Source: Microbispora catharanthi (GTDB lineage Bacteria; Actinomycetota; Actinomycetes; Streptosporangiales; Streptosporangiaceae). Taken from it: a stretch of DNA of 64,000 bases. Below the pieces are notes generated by a model that saw only the letters and a list, made by a program, of their open reading frames with translations, did no database searches and had not been told where the DNA came from. Location of the stretch: positions 62,001-126,000 of the forward strand of contig NZ_VDMA02000022.1 of NCBI RefSeq assembly GCF_006334915.2, read 5' to 3'. Made by a program: the position numbers and the translations under genes. Shown here piece after piece: positions 1-8,981 of the stretch; positions within the stretch are counted from its first letter, which is position 1; each line of letters begins with the position of its first letter.

Positions 1-2
1 TC

Positions 3-458
3 GAGCAGGTCGGCACCGCCCGGGACCTGTACGAGCGGCCGGCCACGCTGTTCGTGGCCCGGTTCCTCGGCGAGTCCACGGTCCTTCGGGGCACCGCGAC
101 GCCGGACGGGAGCCGGTCCCGCCTCGACCTGGACGGCTTCGCCGTACGGGCTTCCGGCGGGGTACGCAGCGGACCGGCCGCGCTGGTCGTGCGGCCGGAA
201 CGGCTCCGCCTGGAGGCCGACGAGAGCGACGCCGGCGGCGGCGGGAACGCGATCCCGGTCACCGTGGTGGAGGAGATCTACCTCGGGGCGGCCCGCAAGC
301 TGGAGGTGCTGCTGCCCGGCGGCGCGCGGGGTCTCGTACGCGAGCAGGCGGGCACGTCGAGCGACCTGAGGGTGGGCGACCGCGCCCGCCTCTGCTGGCA
401 TCCCGACGACTGCGTCCTGCTGCCCGACGACCCCACCACCGAAAGGATCCTCACATGA
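3..458 (+). CDS. ABC transporter ATP-binding protein, C-terminal part (polyamine type), 5' end outside the window
   Basis: Reading frame open from the left edge; 151 residues are visible, so the nucleotide-binding domain lies outside. The first visible residues (EQVGTARDLYERPATLFVARFLGES) run past the edge and, in pieces such as DLYERPATLFVARFLGES, match the end of the ATPase domain of PotA/UgpC-type importers. What follows is a TOBE-like regulatory domain (VVRPERLRLE, then a beta-rich tail). The stop overlaps the next gene by ATGA, so both are translationally coupled. The downstream amine oxidase and aminoaldehyde dehydrogenase suggest putrescine or spermidine as the substrate; that specificity is inference from context. 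Confidence 0.85.
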   Translation, partial: EQVGTARDLYERPATLFVARFLGESTVLRGTATPDGSRSRLDLDGFAVRASGGVRSGPAALVVRPERLRLEADESDAGGGGNAIPVTVVEEIYLGAARKLEVLLPGGARGLVREQAGTSSDLRVGDRARLCWHPDDCVLLPDDPTTERILT

Positions 459-1831
459 CCGCCAACGGCGGAGTGTCGTTCTGGTACCGCGAGACGGGGT
501 TGCCCGCGCGACGCCCGCCTCTGGAGCGGCCCGTCGACGCGGACGTCTGCATCGTCGGGGCCGGCTACACCGGCCTGTGGACCGCCTACTACCTGAAGAA
601 GGCGCAGCCGAGCCTGGACGTCGTCGTCCTCGAGCGCAAGTTCGCGGGCTACGGCGCCTCCGGCCGCAACGGCGGCTGGCTGACCGGCGCGCTGGCGGGG
701 TCGCCCCGCAGGTTCGCCCGCACCCACGGCGGTGAAGGCGTGCAGGCCCTCCAGCGGGCGATGAACGAGACCGTCGACGAGGTCATCGCGGTGGCACGCG
801 CCGAAGGCATCGACGCCGACATCGTCAAGGGCGGCATCCTCAGGGTGGCGCACGCCCCGTCCCACCTGCCGCGCCTGACCGCCCAGGTGCGGGCGGCCCG
901 GGCCTGGGGCGACACCGAGGTGGAGCAACTCGACGCCGAGCAGACCACGGCCAGGATCCGGGTGGACGGCGCGCTCGGCGCCTCGTTCAGCCCTCACTGC
1001 GCCAGGGTGCAGCCGGCCAAGCTCGTGCAGGGGCTCGCGAGGGTCGTCGAGGGGCTCGGGGTGCGGATCTACGAGTCCACCCCGGTGACGGAGATCGTGC
1101 CGCACGAGGCGCGCACTCCGTACGGCGCCGTGCGGGCGGACTTCGTGCTGCGCGCCACGGAGGGGTTCACCGCCGGGCTGGCGGGCGAGCGGCGGACCTG
1201 GCTGCCGATGAACTCCTCGCTCATCGTCACGGAGCGGCTGCCCGGCCGGGTGTGGGAGCGGATCGGCTGGGAGGGCCGCGAACTGCTCGGCGACATGTCC
1301 CACGCCTACATCTACGCCCAGCGGACGGCCGACGATCGCATCGCCATCGGCGGGCGCGGTGTGCCCTACCTGTTCGGCTCCCGTACGGACGACGACGGGC
1401 GCACGCACGCCACGACGGTGCGCGCCCTGCGTGACGCCCTGGTGCGGCTCTTCCCCGCCGTACGGGACGCCGCGGTCGAACACGCCTGGTGCGGCGTCCT
1501 CGGCGTGCCGAGGGACTGGTGCTCGACCGCCGCGCTGGACCGGCGGACCGGGCTCGGCTGGGCCGGCGGCTACGTCGGTCACGGCGTGGCCACGACCAAC
1601 CTCGCAGGGAGGACGCTGCGCGACCTCGTGCTCGGCGCCGACACGGACCTGACCCGGTTGCCCTGGGTCGGCAGAAAGGTACGCAGGTGGGAGCCCGAAC
1701 CGCTGCGCTGGATCGGCGTGCGCGGGATGTACGCCGCCTACCGCGCCGCCGACCGGGCCGAGATGGTGGGCGGCCGGACGACGACGTCGCCCATCGCCAG
1801 GATCGCCGACGCCGTGGCCCGCCGGAACTGA
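455..1831 (+). CDS. FAD-dependent amine oxidase, gamma-glutamylputrescine oxidase-like (DAO family)
   Basis: 458 residues, usual length for the DAO/PuuB family. The Rossmann FAD motif GAGYTG is at residues 35-40, followed by the family-typical GRNGGW segment. The C-terminal FAD-contact region (GWAGGYVGHGVATTNLAGRTL) contains the expected GYVGHG element. These enzymes oxidise primary or secondary amines to aldehydes with release of peroxide and ammonia. The start overlaps the preceding ABC gene by four bases. The aldehyde dehydrogenase two genes on would take the aldehyde product. Substrate could be gamma-glutamylputrescine, free putrescine or another amine; the sequence alone does not decide. 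The stop codon is the first element of a tandem repeat. Confidence 0.85.
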   Translation: MTANGGVSFWYRETGLPARRPPLERPVDADVCIVGAGYTGLWTAYYLKKAQPSLDVVVLERKFAGYGASGRNGGWLTGALAGSPRRFARTHGGEGVQALQRAMNETVDEVIAVARAEGIDADIVKGGILRVAHAPSHLPRLTAQVRAARAWGDTEVEQLDAEQTTARIRVDGALGASFSPHCARVQPAKLVQGLARVVEGLGVRIYESTPVTEIVPHEARTPYGAVRADFVLRATEGFTAGLAGERRTWLPMNSSLIVTERLPGRVWERIGWEGRELLGDMSHAYIYAQRTADDRIAIGGRGVPYLFGSRTDDDGRTHATTVRALRDALVRLFPAVRDAAVEHAWCGVLGVPRDWCSTAALDRRTGLGWAGGYVGHGVATTNLAGRTLRDLVLGADTDLTRLPWVGRKVRRWEPEPLRWIGVRGMYAAYRAADRAEMVGGRTTTSPIARIADAVARRN

Positions 1832-1902
1832 ACCCACCTGAGCTGAACCCACCTGAGCTGAACCCACCTGAGCTGAGCCCGCCGGAGCTGAGCCCGGCGG
1901 AC
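1828..1902 (+). repeat. 15-bp tandem repeat starting at a stop codon, 5 copies
   Basis: Unit CTGAACCCACCTGAG, three perfect copies (1828-1842, 1843-1857, 1858-1872) then two diverged copies (1873-1887, 1888-1902). The stop codon of the upstream oxidase (1829-1831) is inside the first unit. Because the unit is 15 bp, the same TGA recurs in the same frame at 1844, 1859, 1874 and 1889. The array lies between two codirectional operon genes. I see no start codon inside it. Confidence 0.9.
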
Positions 1903-1962
1903 GGTGACACGTACAGCACATGTCGAGCCGCCGGATGATCCGGCGGACGAACAGGAGAGAAG

Positions 1963-2313
1963 TTGACCAGCATCGTCGTACCCGACGCGAGCACGGCCGT
2001 CCTCGGCCCCGCCGCGCCCAAGCCGACCTCCGTCGAGGGTGACCAGCGCGAGGCGGCCCTCGCGGTGTGGACCTCCGAGGACGGCAGGACCAGCGCCGGC
2101 GTGTGGGAGTGCACGCCCGGCAGGTTCACCGCCGTGCGGGACGGTTACCACGAGATCTGCCAGATCCTTTCCGGGCGGGTGACCGTGGTCTCCGCCGACG
2201 GCACGGAGCAGGAGGCCGGCCCCGGCAGCACCCTGGTCATGCCGGCCGGCTGGCGGGGGGAGTGGCACGTCCACGAGACCGTGCGGAAGACGTACGTGAC
2301 CACGCGACTGTGA
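1963..2313 (+). CDS. Small cupin-domain protein (DUF861 type)
   Basis: 116 residues with a TTG start preceded by AGGAGAG. One cupin barrel is visible: the first motif region around GYHEICQILSGRVTVVSADG and the second with GSTLVMPAGWRGEWHV. Such single-domain cupins (ethanolamine/ureidoglycolate or (S)-ureidoglycine-type fold) commonly sit in amine and amino-acid catabolic operons and bind a metal or small ligand. It lies between the amine oxidase and aldehyde dehydrogenase genes, so a sensing or auxiliary role in amine breakdown is likely. Exact function is unknown to me. Confidence 0.8.
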   Translation: MTSIVVPDASTAVLGPAAPKPTSVEGDQREAALAVWTSEDGRTSAGVWECTPGRFTAVRDGYHEICQILSGRVTVVSADGTEQEAGPGSTLVMPAGWRGEWHVHETVRKTYVTTRL

Positions 2314-2388
2314 CTCTTCGGTAGGCGTTCCCCTGGTCTCTCCGGCCGTGTCGGCCGAACAAAGCGAAACTTCAGGAGATTTCCCCCA

Positions 2389-3822
2389 GTGTCTGACTTG
2401 CCGGTATTGAAGAACTTCGTCAATGGTCGTTACACCGACACGACCGACGGCGTCACCTCCGAGATGATCGATCCCTGTGACGGCGAGCCCTACGCCCTCG
2501 CACCCGTGTCCTCGAAGGAGGAGGTGGACGTCGCGATGCGCGCGGCGGCCTCCGCGTTCGAGACCTGGCGCGACACGACTCCGGGGGAGCGCGCCCGCGC
2601 GCTGCTGCGGCTGGCCGACGCCATCGAGGAGAACGCCGACCGGCTCGTGGACGTGGAGTGCCGCGACACCGGCAAGCCGCGTGGAGCGACCGCGTCGGGC
2701 GAGGTGCCGCCGATGGCCGACCAGGTCCGCTTCTTCGCCGGCGCCGCCAGGCAGCTGTCCGGACTGTCCGCCGGAGAGTACGCACCGGGGCACACGTCGA
2801 TGGTCCGGCGGGAGCCGATCGGGGTGTGTGCCCAGGTCACGCCGTGGAACTACCCGATGATGATGGCAGTGTGGAAGTTCGCTCCGGCGATCGCGGCGGG
2901 AAACACCGTCGTGCTCAAGCCGTCGGACACCACTCCCGCCTCGACTCTCCTGCTGGCCGAGATCGCCGCTGAGTTCCTGCCGCCGGGCGTCTTCAACGTC
3001 GTGTGCGGCGACCGCGGCACCGGCCGCGCCCTGGTGGAACACGAGATCCCGCAGTTCGTCTCCATCACCGGTTCGGTCCGGGCCGGCATGCAGGTGGCCG
3101 GCGGCGCCGCGGCCGATCTCAAGCGCGTCCATCTGGAACTCGGCGGCAAGGCGCCCGTCGTCGTCTTCGACGACGCCGACATCGAGGCCGCCGCCCGCAA
3201 GATCGCCGGAGCCGCCTACTACAACGCGGGGCAGGACTGCACGGCCGCCACCAGGGTCCTGGTCGCGGAAGGCGTGCACGACGCGCTCACGGGCGCCCTG
3301 GTGGAGCAGGCGCGCGCCCACCGCACCGGCCCCGGTGTCGCCGATCCTGACTTCGGGCCGTTGAACAACGCCGCTCAGCTCGCTCACGTCTCCGGGTTCG
3401 TCGAGCGCCTCCCGGCACACGCCGAGGTTGTGGCGGGTGGCGGCCGGATCGGCGACCGTGGCTTCTACTACGCCCCGACGGTGGTGTCAGGCCTGCGGGA
3501 GGAGGACGAGATCGTCCGCAAGGAGATCTTCGGTCCCGTGATCACCGTGCAGCCCTTCGCCGACGAGGCCGACGCCCTGAGAATCGCCAACTCCACGGAG
3601 TACGGACTGGCGTCCTCCGTCTGGACGAAGGACCACGGCCGGGCGATGCGCATGGCACGCGATCTCGACTTCGGGTGCGTGTGGGTGAACACGCACATCC
3701 CCCTGGTCGCCGAGATGCCGCACGGCGGGTTCAAGCACTCCGGATACGGCAAGGACCTGTCGATGTACGGATTCGAGGACTACACCCGGATCAAGCACGT
3801 CATGAGCAACATCGACCTGTGA
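2389..3822 (+). CDS. NAD(P)-dependent aldehyde dehydrogenase, gamma-aminobutyraldehyde/betaine aldehyde type
   Basis: 477 residues, full family length. GTG start with AGGAG eleven bases upstream. The ALDH catalytic set is complete: PWNYP with Asn154, Lys177 in VVLKPSD, general base Glu250 in LELGGK and nucleophile Cys284 in AGQDCT. The GQDC form of the cysteine motif is typical of gamma-aminobutyraldehyde and betaine aldehyde dehydrogenases. It is last in the amine operon and would convert the aldehyde made by the upstream oxidase to the acid (4-aminobutyrate or its gamma-glutamyl form). The precise substrate is inferred from context. Confidence 0.88.
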   Translation: MSDLPVLKNFVNGRYTDTTDGVTSEMIDPCDGEPYALAPVSSKEEVDVAMRAAASAFETWRDTTPGERARALLRLADAIEENADRLVDVECRDTGKPRGATASGEVPPMADQVRFFAGAARQLSGLSAGEYAPGHTSMVRREPIGVCAQVTPWNYPMMMAVWKFAPAIAAGNTVVLKPSDTTPASTLLLAEIAAEFLPPGVFNVVCGDRGTGRALVEHEIPQFVSITGSVRAGMQVAGGAAADLKRVHLELGGKAPVVVFDDADIEAAARKIAGAAYYNAGQDCTAATRVLVAEGVHDALTGALVEQARAHRTGPGVADPDFGPLNNAAQLAHVSGFVERLPAHAEVVAGGGRIGDRGFYYAPTVVSGLREEDEIVRKEIFGPVITVQPFADEADALRIANSTEYGLASSVWTKDHGRAMRMARDLDFGCVWVNTHIPLVAEMPHGGFKHSGYGKDLSMYGFEDYTRIKHVMSNIDL

Positions 3823-4101
3823 GCCTTTCGAATTTGCGATTGAACAATGGAAAGCGATTCGGCATTGTGCGCGCCGGCTATTCCGTGTCCCGCTGACGCT
3901 TCACACGGATTCGTCACCGGTTGTTTTCCGCGCTCGGCCCGGAAATGACGGAGACTTCCACGACCGGTGGCAAGTGACGTCCGGCCCGACGTGGGCGCGT
4001 GGAGAACCTTTTTGTCGTCTGTTCACTGTCGAAATGAGTCTCACTACCGTGTCCTCCCGGCAGGGCGCCCGCGTCCTGCGTGAGAAAGGAGGACGCTACT
4101 G

Positions 4102-5454
4102 ATGACTGGTTCCGATAACGGGTTGTACGTGGGCCGGCGGTCCGTGCTGGCCGGTGTGGCGGGCTTGCTGGGAGCGGCGGCGCTGCCGGCGGCCGCCGCG
4201 CACGCGGACCCGAAGGAGTTGCCGAACGGGGGCGCGCCGATGGGGCGGTACCCGTCGAACTGGCCCGAGCTCGCGCCCTACGGCCTGGCGGACACGCGGC
4301 CCGACCTGTGGCCGCGCGACGACAACTCCTTCATCCTCCCGCTGGAGCTGCGCCCCCGCGACGAGGAGCTCGGCCGGGTCTGGATGCGGGACACCTACGT
4401 CAACTGCTTCGACGTCGACGGTCGTCCGATCTACGTCGCCACCGGCACCACCCGGGTGCCCGGGCTCGGGGCGGCCGGCCCGTGGAACGACGGCATCTTC
4501 GTGTGGACGGCCACGTCCCTGCACGGGCCGTGGAAGCTGGCCGACACCACAGGCATCCGGCCGGACGCCGAGAAGGGCAAGGTGTGGTCGCCCGAGTTCG
4601 TCGGCGAGAACCGGCCCGGGCGCACGGTCGTCGCTCCGTGGCAGGAGTACTGGTACGACGACCAGTTCGGCAAGCGCGGCAACGCCTGGGCGCCCGAGGT
4701 GCACTACTTCCGCGGCAAGTGGTACATCGTCGCGTGCATGGGCGACCATTCCCAGAAGGTCGGCTCGTTCATGCTCGTGAGCGAGGGCGGGGTGGAGGGC
4801 CCGTACCGGCTCATCCAGGGCAACTACGACAAGCCCTTCGGCGACTCCTTCATCGGCGGGCCCGCTTTCATCAAGCCCGGCGCCTACCACCACATCGACG
4901 GCGGCCTCTACAGCGAGGGCGACGAGGCGTGGCTCGTGCTGCACAACAACCTGTACGCGAAGTTCCGGGATGACATGGAGGACATCATCCCGACGACGAA
5001 CCTGCCGAAGTTCCAGCAGACGCCTTACGCACCCGAGCCGTATCTCGAAGGCGCGTACGTGTTCAAGTACGGCGGCAAGTACTACCTCATCCACGCCGCG
5101 TGGGACCGCTCGTCGGCCAACTCCGACGGCAGCACGCGGTACGCCTACGACGCGGCCGCCCCCGGCCGCGTGCAGTACCAGTACGACGCGATCATCGCCG
5201 TCGCGGACAGGTTCGAGGGGCCGTATTCCAAGCGGTGGACCCTGGGCGTCGGCGCCGGCCACAACAACATCTTCGTGGATCGCAGCGGCCAGCTGTGGGC
5301 GACGTTCTTCCGCAACCCCAACGTCGGCTACTGGGCCGACCCGTCGCGTATCGGCAACGCCGCCGTGCCCGGCGTCGTACGGCTGGAGTGGACCGGCCCC
5401 GAGGGCAACCGCCTGTACGTCGCGCGCCGGAACCCGGGGCACAGCAAGGACTGA
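4102..5454 (+). CDS. Tat-exported glycoside hydrolase family 43-like protein
   Basis: 450 residues. The N-terminus has a twin-arginine signal (GRRSVLAGVAGLLGAAALPA) with likely cleavage after AHA near residue 35. The mature part is a five-bladed-propeller-like sequence: repeated blades with paired aromatic residues, including NAWAPEVHYFRGKWYI, which matches the blade bearing APE in GH43 enzymes, and later GGKYYLIHAAWD. GH43 members cleave arabinosides, xylosides and galactosides outside the cell. A strong AGAAAGGAGG ribosome site sits before the ATG. It stands alone, with a 279-bp upstream gap. Assignment to GH43 is by motif pattern; the substrate is unknown. Confidence 0.75.
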   Translation: MTGSDNGLYVGRRSVLAGVAGLLGAAALPAAAAHADPKELPNGGAPMGRYPSNWPELAPYGLADTRPDLWPRDDNSFILPLELRPRDEELGRVWMRDTYVNCFDVDGRPIYVATGTTRVPGLGAAGPWNDGIFVWTATSLHGPWKLADTTGIRPDAEKGKVWSPEFVGENRPGRTVVAPWQEYWYDDQFGKRGNAWAPEVHYFRGKWYIVACMGDHSQKVGSFMLVSEGGVEGPYRLIQGNYDKPFGDSFIGGPAFIKPGAYHHIDGGLYSEGDEAWLVLHNNLYAKFRDDMEDIIPTTNLPKFQQTPYAPEPYLEGAYVFKYGGKYYLIHAAWDRSSANSDGSTRYAYDAAAPGRVQYQYDAIIAVADRFEGPYSKRWTLGVGAGHNNIFVDRSGQLWATFFRNPNVGYWADPSRIGNAAVPGVVRLEWTGPEGNRLYVARRNPGHSKD

Positions 5455-5546
5455 CCACCCCGGCGCGGACTCACGCCGCTGGGGGTCTCGGCCGTACGCC
5501 GGCGGCCTGAGCGGGCTCGACCAGCTCGGCAGGCGCCGGCGGCGCG

Positions 5547-6335
5547 TCACCCGGGGTCCGCGCCACCGCTCGGGACGTCCTTCGCGATCACACCTTCACC
5601 GATCCCGACGGTGAGGCCCTCCTCGGCGGCCAGCACTTCACCACCGAACGCCCGCCGAGCGGCGGCCATGGAGGCGTCCCGATCGTTGCCCGGCCAGAAG
5701 TGGGTGAGCATCAGACGGCGGGCGCCCGCCCGCCGGGCCCAATGACCGGCCTCGTCGGAAGTCATGAGATTGCGGGTGGAACGGCCGGTCTCGCCGCCGC
5801 GGTCGGTGGCCTCGACGATGAACAGGTCGGCGTCGCGGCCGAGTTGGGCCAGCACCGGGGTCGGGCCGGTGTCGCCGGAGTAGGCCAGGGCGATTCCGCC
5901 GGCCTCCAGGCGGACGCCCGCGTTGGGCACGTGATGCGGAAGCGACAGTCCCGTCAGTTCGAAGGGCCCCACCCGGTGGCGGCCGGGCAGCGGATGCACC
6001 TCGAAGACCGTACGCAGGTCGACGTCGGGTTCCAGTCCGCCGATGCGGTCGAGCACGCCCGGCGGGCAGTACAACGGCAGCCGAGGTGCACCCGGGTGGC
6101 CGTAGAACCGCATTCGGAACAGCGCGTGCAGGTCGATGCAGTGATCCGGGTGCTCGTGCGTGATGACGACGGCGTCCACCGCGCCGTCCGGCCGGCGCGC
6201 GAGCAGCCGGGGCAGCGTGGCGTATCCGAGGTCGAGCACCATGCGGAAGCCGTCCCAGTCCACCAGGAAGCCACTGCAGGCACGGCCCGGTTCGGGAAAC
6301 GCGCCACAACTGCCGAGCACGGTGACCTGTCGCAT
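5547..6335 (-). CDS. MBL-fold metallo-hydrolase (RNase Z / phosphodiesterase-like)
   Basis: 262 residues. The metallo-beta-lactamase motif THEHPDH is at residues 59-65, with further metal ligands in LSLPHHVP, YSGDTGPT and LTHFWPG. The short form with an opening VTVLGSCGAFP strand resembles RNase Z-like and PhnP-like phosphodiesterases. It should be a soluble dinuclear zinc hydrolase. It is convergent with the GH43-like gene and precedes no obvious partner. The substrate cannot be read from the sequence. Confidence 0.85.
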   Translation of the reverse strand: MRQVTVLGSCGAFPEPGRACSGFLVDWDGFRMVLDLGYATLPRLLARRPDGAVDAVVITHEHPDHCIDLHALFRMRFYGHPGAPRLPLYCPPGVLDRIGGLEPDVDLRTVFEVHPLPGRHRVGPFELTGLSLPHHVPNAGVRLEAGGIALAYSGDTGPTPVLAQLGRDADLFIVEATDRGGETGRSTRNLMTSDEAGHWARRAGARRLMLTHFWPGNDRDASMAAARRAFGGEVLAAEEGLTVGIGEGVIAKDVPSGGADPG

Positions 6336-6397
6336 CGGTACAGAGTGTCAGATCGCGTCTGCGGCCGTGCGTGACGATCGGTGCCGCCGCCGCTCGG

Positions 6398-6994
6398 TCA
6401 CTCGACGGTTCCGGCCGGGATCCGCGCCGTCGTGGCCGGCCGGTAGCGTACGTTCACGACCGACGTGGGGTCGCCTTCGCCGAGCCGGTGGAGGCGGATC
6501 GGCCCGCCGCCGGGGTTGTCGTACAGCCGGACGCCCTCGCCGAGCAGGACCGGCGCGATGTGAAGGTCGATCTCGTCGATCAGCCCGAGTTCGAGAAGCC
6601 GCCGCCCGATGGTGGGCGAGAACACTTCGAGGTTCTTGCCGCCGGCCGCCTCCAGGCCGATCCGCACCGCCTCCTCCGGGCCGCAGTTCAGGAACGTGAC
6701 GCCGTCGGCGGGCGCCGCGTCCTCGGGGTGGTGGGTGAGCACGAAGACCGGGCCGTCCCAGAGGCCGCCGTACGGACGGTGGCCGCCGGCGGCGTCCCAG
6801 CCGTCCCGGCCGCCCAGCACGGCGCCCGTGCTCCGGACGTACTCGTCGATCAGGCCCGGACGGGCCGAGATCCCGCTCATCCAGTCCATCCCGTGGTCCG
6901 GCCCCGCCACGAAACCGTCCAGCGACATGGTGAAGTGCCAGAGGACCTTCCCGGTCGCGGTCTGCGGCTCGGTGTCGCTCATTCGTCGCCTCAT
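6398..6994 (-). CDS. Dihydrofolate reductase-family (RibD C-terminal fold) protein
   Basis: 198 residues. The N-terminal strand HFTMSLDGFVAGPDHGMDWM and the C-terminal LHIAPVLLGEGVRLYDN are the two signature segments of the RibD-C/DHFR-like family. These are widespread actinobacterial pyridine-nucleotide reductases, mostly of unknown substrate. ATG start with GAGGCGACGA just upstream. The gene is probably monocistronic. A second family member is at 43309-43911. Confidence 0.82.
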   Translation of the reverse strand: MRRRMSDTEPQTATGKVLWHFTMSLDGFVAGPDHGMDWMSGISARPGLIDEYVRSTGAVLGGRDGWDAAGGHRPYGGLWDGPVFVLTHHPEDAAPADGVTFLNCGPEEAVRIGLEAAGGKNLEVFSPTIGRRLLELGLIDEIDLHIAPVLLGEGVRLYDNPGGGPIRLHRLGEGDPTSVVNVRYRPATTARIPAGTVE

Positions 6995-7177
6995 CCCAAC
7001 TGGTTGCGTTTTGCCATCAGTAAGCCAACGCTAGGTCATCCGGTTGTGGTTCGCAATCGGTTTGGCGATGCGTTGCGCGAGGACCGGCGACGCGGCTCAC
7101 GCGCTGATGGCGTCACTCTGTCTGGGAAGACGACCATTTCCTGTAGAGGTCACGTATGTCGTGAAATGCCGCACTAG

Positions 7178-7403
7178 CTCGACGGCGGCTCCAACCCCAT
7201 CGTCGTTGTCGGCACGACCAACGACCCGGCCACGCCGTACAAAGTGGGCGCCGCGCCTCGCCGCCCAGTTGCGCACCGGGGTGCTGCTCACGCTGAACGG
7301 CGAGGGGCACGGCGCCTACGGTCAGAACGCGTGCATCGACGACAAGGTCAACGCGTACCTGCTGGAGGGGACGGTCCCGCCCAAGGGCGCGCGCTGCGGC
7401 TGA
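7178..7403 (+). pseudogene. Decayed C-terminal fragment of an S33 (TAP-like) alpha/beta-hydrolase peptidase, frameshifted
   Basis: A short remnant that needs two frames. From 7178 the first frame reads a GSNPIVVVGTTNDPATPYKVG segment. After about 7245 the other frame continues with LAAQLRTGVLLTLNGEGHGAYG and NAYLLEGTVPPKGARCG to a stop at 7401-7403. Together these match the last roughly 75 residues of secreted tripeptidyl-aminopeptidase-like enzymes, including the late Asp (TNDPATP) and His (GHGAYG) of the triad. The in-frame stop at 7175-7177 and the lack of any upstream catalytic Ser show it is not functional. Confidence 0.75.
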
Positions 7404-7414
7404 TCAGGCGGGGG

Positions 7415-8692
7415 TCACAGGCCGTAGGACGGGAACAGGTTCGTCGACGGCCAGGAGTCGGAGCGGACGCTGTCCGCCGCCTGGTGCATCAGGTTGTCGA
7501 TCTCGTTGTCGTACCCCAGGCCCGAGGGGTCGTCGCGCTGGTCGAACAGCACCACCCAGCTCAGGCCGTCCCACCGCCGGACCATGAGCGTGGTGGTACC
7601 GGCGATCGACCCGCTGTGCCAGGTGCTGCGGCTGCCGTTGACGGGGCGGACCGACCAGCCCATGCCGTACCACGAGGGGTCGGTGAGGTTGTAGTTGGAG
7701 GGCGGGGCGAACATCGCGTCGAGGCTCGGCTGGGTGAGCAGGCCGGGAGCGTCGAAGATCGTGGTGAACTTCGCCATGTCGACGGCCGTGGAGAGCCATG
7801 CGCCGTGCGCGGCCATGTTCTCGAGGTTGAACGCCCCGTACGGCGCCGGCACCCAGGCCCCGGAGCCGTCCAGCACGGTCGTCCCGCCGTACTGGGAGTA
7901 GTAGGGAACCTCCGAGGACCGCCGCAGGCTCTGCGCCGTGCGGCCCTGCACCATCCGGGTGATCTTCATCGGGGAGAGCACGGACTGCTGGACATAGGTC
8001 GCGTACGAGAGACCGGTGACCTTCTCGATGACCTTGCCGAGCAGCATGTAGCCGTAGTTCGAGTACCAGAAGGTCGACCCGGGGTCGAAGTCCAGCCTGC
8101 GCGTCGTCGAGACGTACTGCATGATATTCGCCTGCGTCACGGGCAGCGGCACGCGGAGCGCGTCCCTGATGTCGAAGTCCGAGAACATCGGGTCGGGCAG
8201 GTAGTCGGGCGCGTCCTGACTATAAACTCCCCAGCCGCCCAGGTGCTGGAGCAGGTTGAGCACGGTGACGTTACCGAGCCGGGGGTCGAGGGCCGTGCTG
8301 AGCCCCAGCATCGGCGCCACCGTGGCCGACAGGCTGAGCCTGCCGTCCTGGACGAGCTTCATGATCGCGGTGGCGGTGACCGGCTTGCTGAGGCTGGCCA
8401 GGCGGAACAGCGACGTCGGCTGGGCCTGGAACGTGTCCGTCGTCCAGTTGTATCCCCGCGCCAGCACCAGCTTGCCCTGCCGGAGCACGGCCAGCGATCC
8501 GTACGGGATGTTGCGCGCCTTCATGTAGCTCTCGAGCGTGTCGTCGAAGGGCTTCAGCGACGACGAACTCTGGCCGGTGACCGTCCAGACGCGATCCGCG
8601 GCGGCCGCCGGCCGTGCGGACAGTGCGGGCAGTGCGGCGACTCCCGCCGCGGCGCCCGCGAGCAGGCGCAGAGAGTCCCTGCGGGTCAGCAT
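7415..8692 (-). CDS. Exported serine hydrolase of the beta-lactamase / class C penicillin-binding protein family
   Basis: 425 residues. A Tat-type signal (RRDSLRLLAGAAAGVAALPA) ends near the alanine-rich stretch at 28-32. The serine-acylase motifs are complete: SLSK at 100-103, Tyr-Ser-Asn at 210-212 and His-Ser-Gly at 359-361. The family includes esterases, D-aminopeptidases and AmpC-like enzymes, so beta-lactam hydrolysis must not be assumed. It is convergent with the decayed peptidase fragment (11 bp apart) and followed upstream by a decayed AraC fragment. Confidence 0.88.
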   Translation of the reverse strand: MLTRRDSLRLLAGAAAGVAALPALSARPAAAADRVWTVTGQSSSSLKPFDDTLESYMKARNIPYGSLAVLRQGKLVLARGYNWTTDTFQAQPTSLFRLASLSKPVTATAIMKLVQDGRLSLSATVAPMLGLSTALDPRLGNVTVLNLLQHLGGWGVYSQDAPDYLPDPMFSDFDIRDALRVPLPVTQANIMQYVSTTRRLDFDPGSTFWYSNYGYMLLGKVIEKVTGLSYATYVQQSVLSPMKITRMVQGRTAQSLRRSSEVPYYSQYGGTTVLDGSGAWVPAPYGAFNLENMAAHGAWLSTAVDMAKFTTIFDAPGLLTQPSLDAMFAPPSNYNLTDPSWYGMGWSVRPVNGSRSTWHSGSIAGTTTLMVRRWDGLSWVVLFDQRDDPSGLGYDNEIDNLMHQAADSVRSDSWPSTNLFPSYGL

Positions 8693-8852
8693 GGATTGAT
8701 CCCCCGTTCAATAGCTGACAAACGAGGATGATCATAGGCTCCGTAGATCGATTCTTACAATGATGTTCACGAATATTTCGGACAGACGGTTGAGTCGCCG
8801 GGGCGTCAGGACGACCGGTGCACGGCGGCGAGGCCGGAGACCACGCGGACGA

Positions 8853-8981
8853 CTATTGCGACCGCCGGAAGGTGGCTCGGTAGTTCGCGGGGGAGGTGCC
8901 GACGTGGCGGTGGAAGGCCGCCCGGAAGGCCACGGGGCTGCCCAGACCGCTGAGGTGGGCGACCTGTTCGACGAGAGTAAC
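8853..8981 (-). pseudogene. C-terminal stub of an AraC/GlxA-family regulator
   Basis: About 42 codons ending at a TAG (8853-8855). The product VEQVAHLSGLGSPVAFRAAF followed by HRHVGTSPANYRATFRR is the second helix-turn-helix of AraC-family regulators and their C-terminal signature. No first helix-turn-helix or ligand domain precedes it in any frame, so this is a truncated remnant. Confidence 0.7.

Noticed and set aside
7415-8692. Calling the serine hydrolase an antibiotic beta-lactamase
   Set aside because: The SxxK/YxN/HxG motifs are shared by esterases and peptidases of the family; resistance cannot be inferred.
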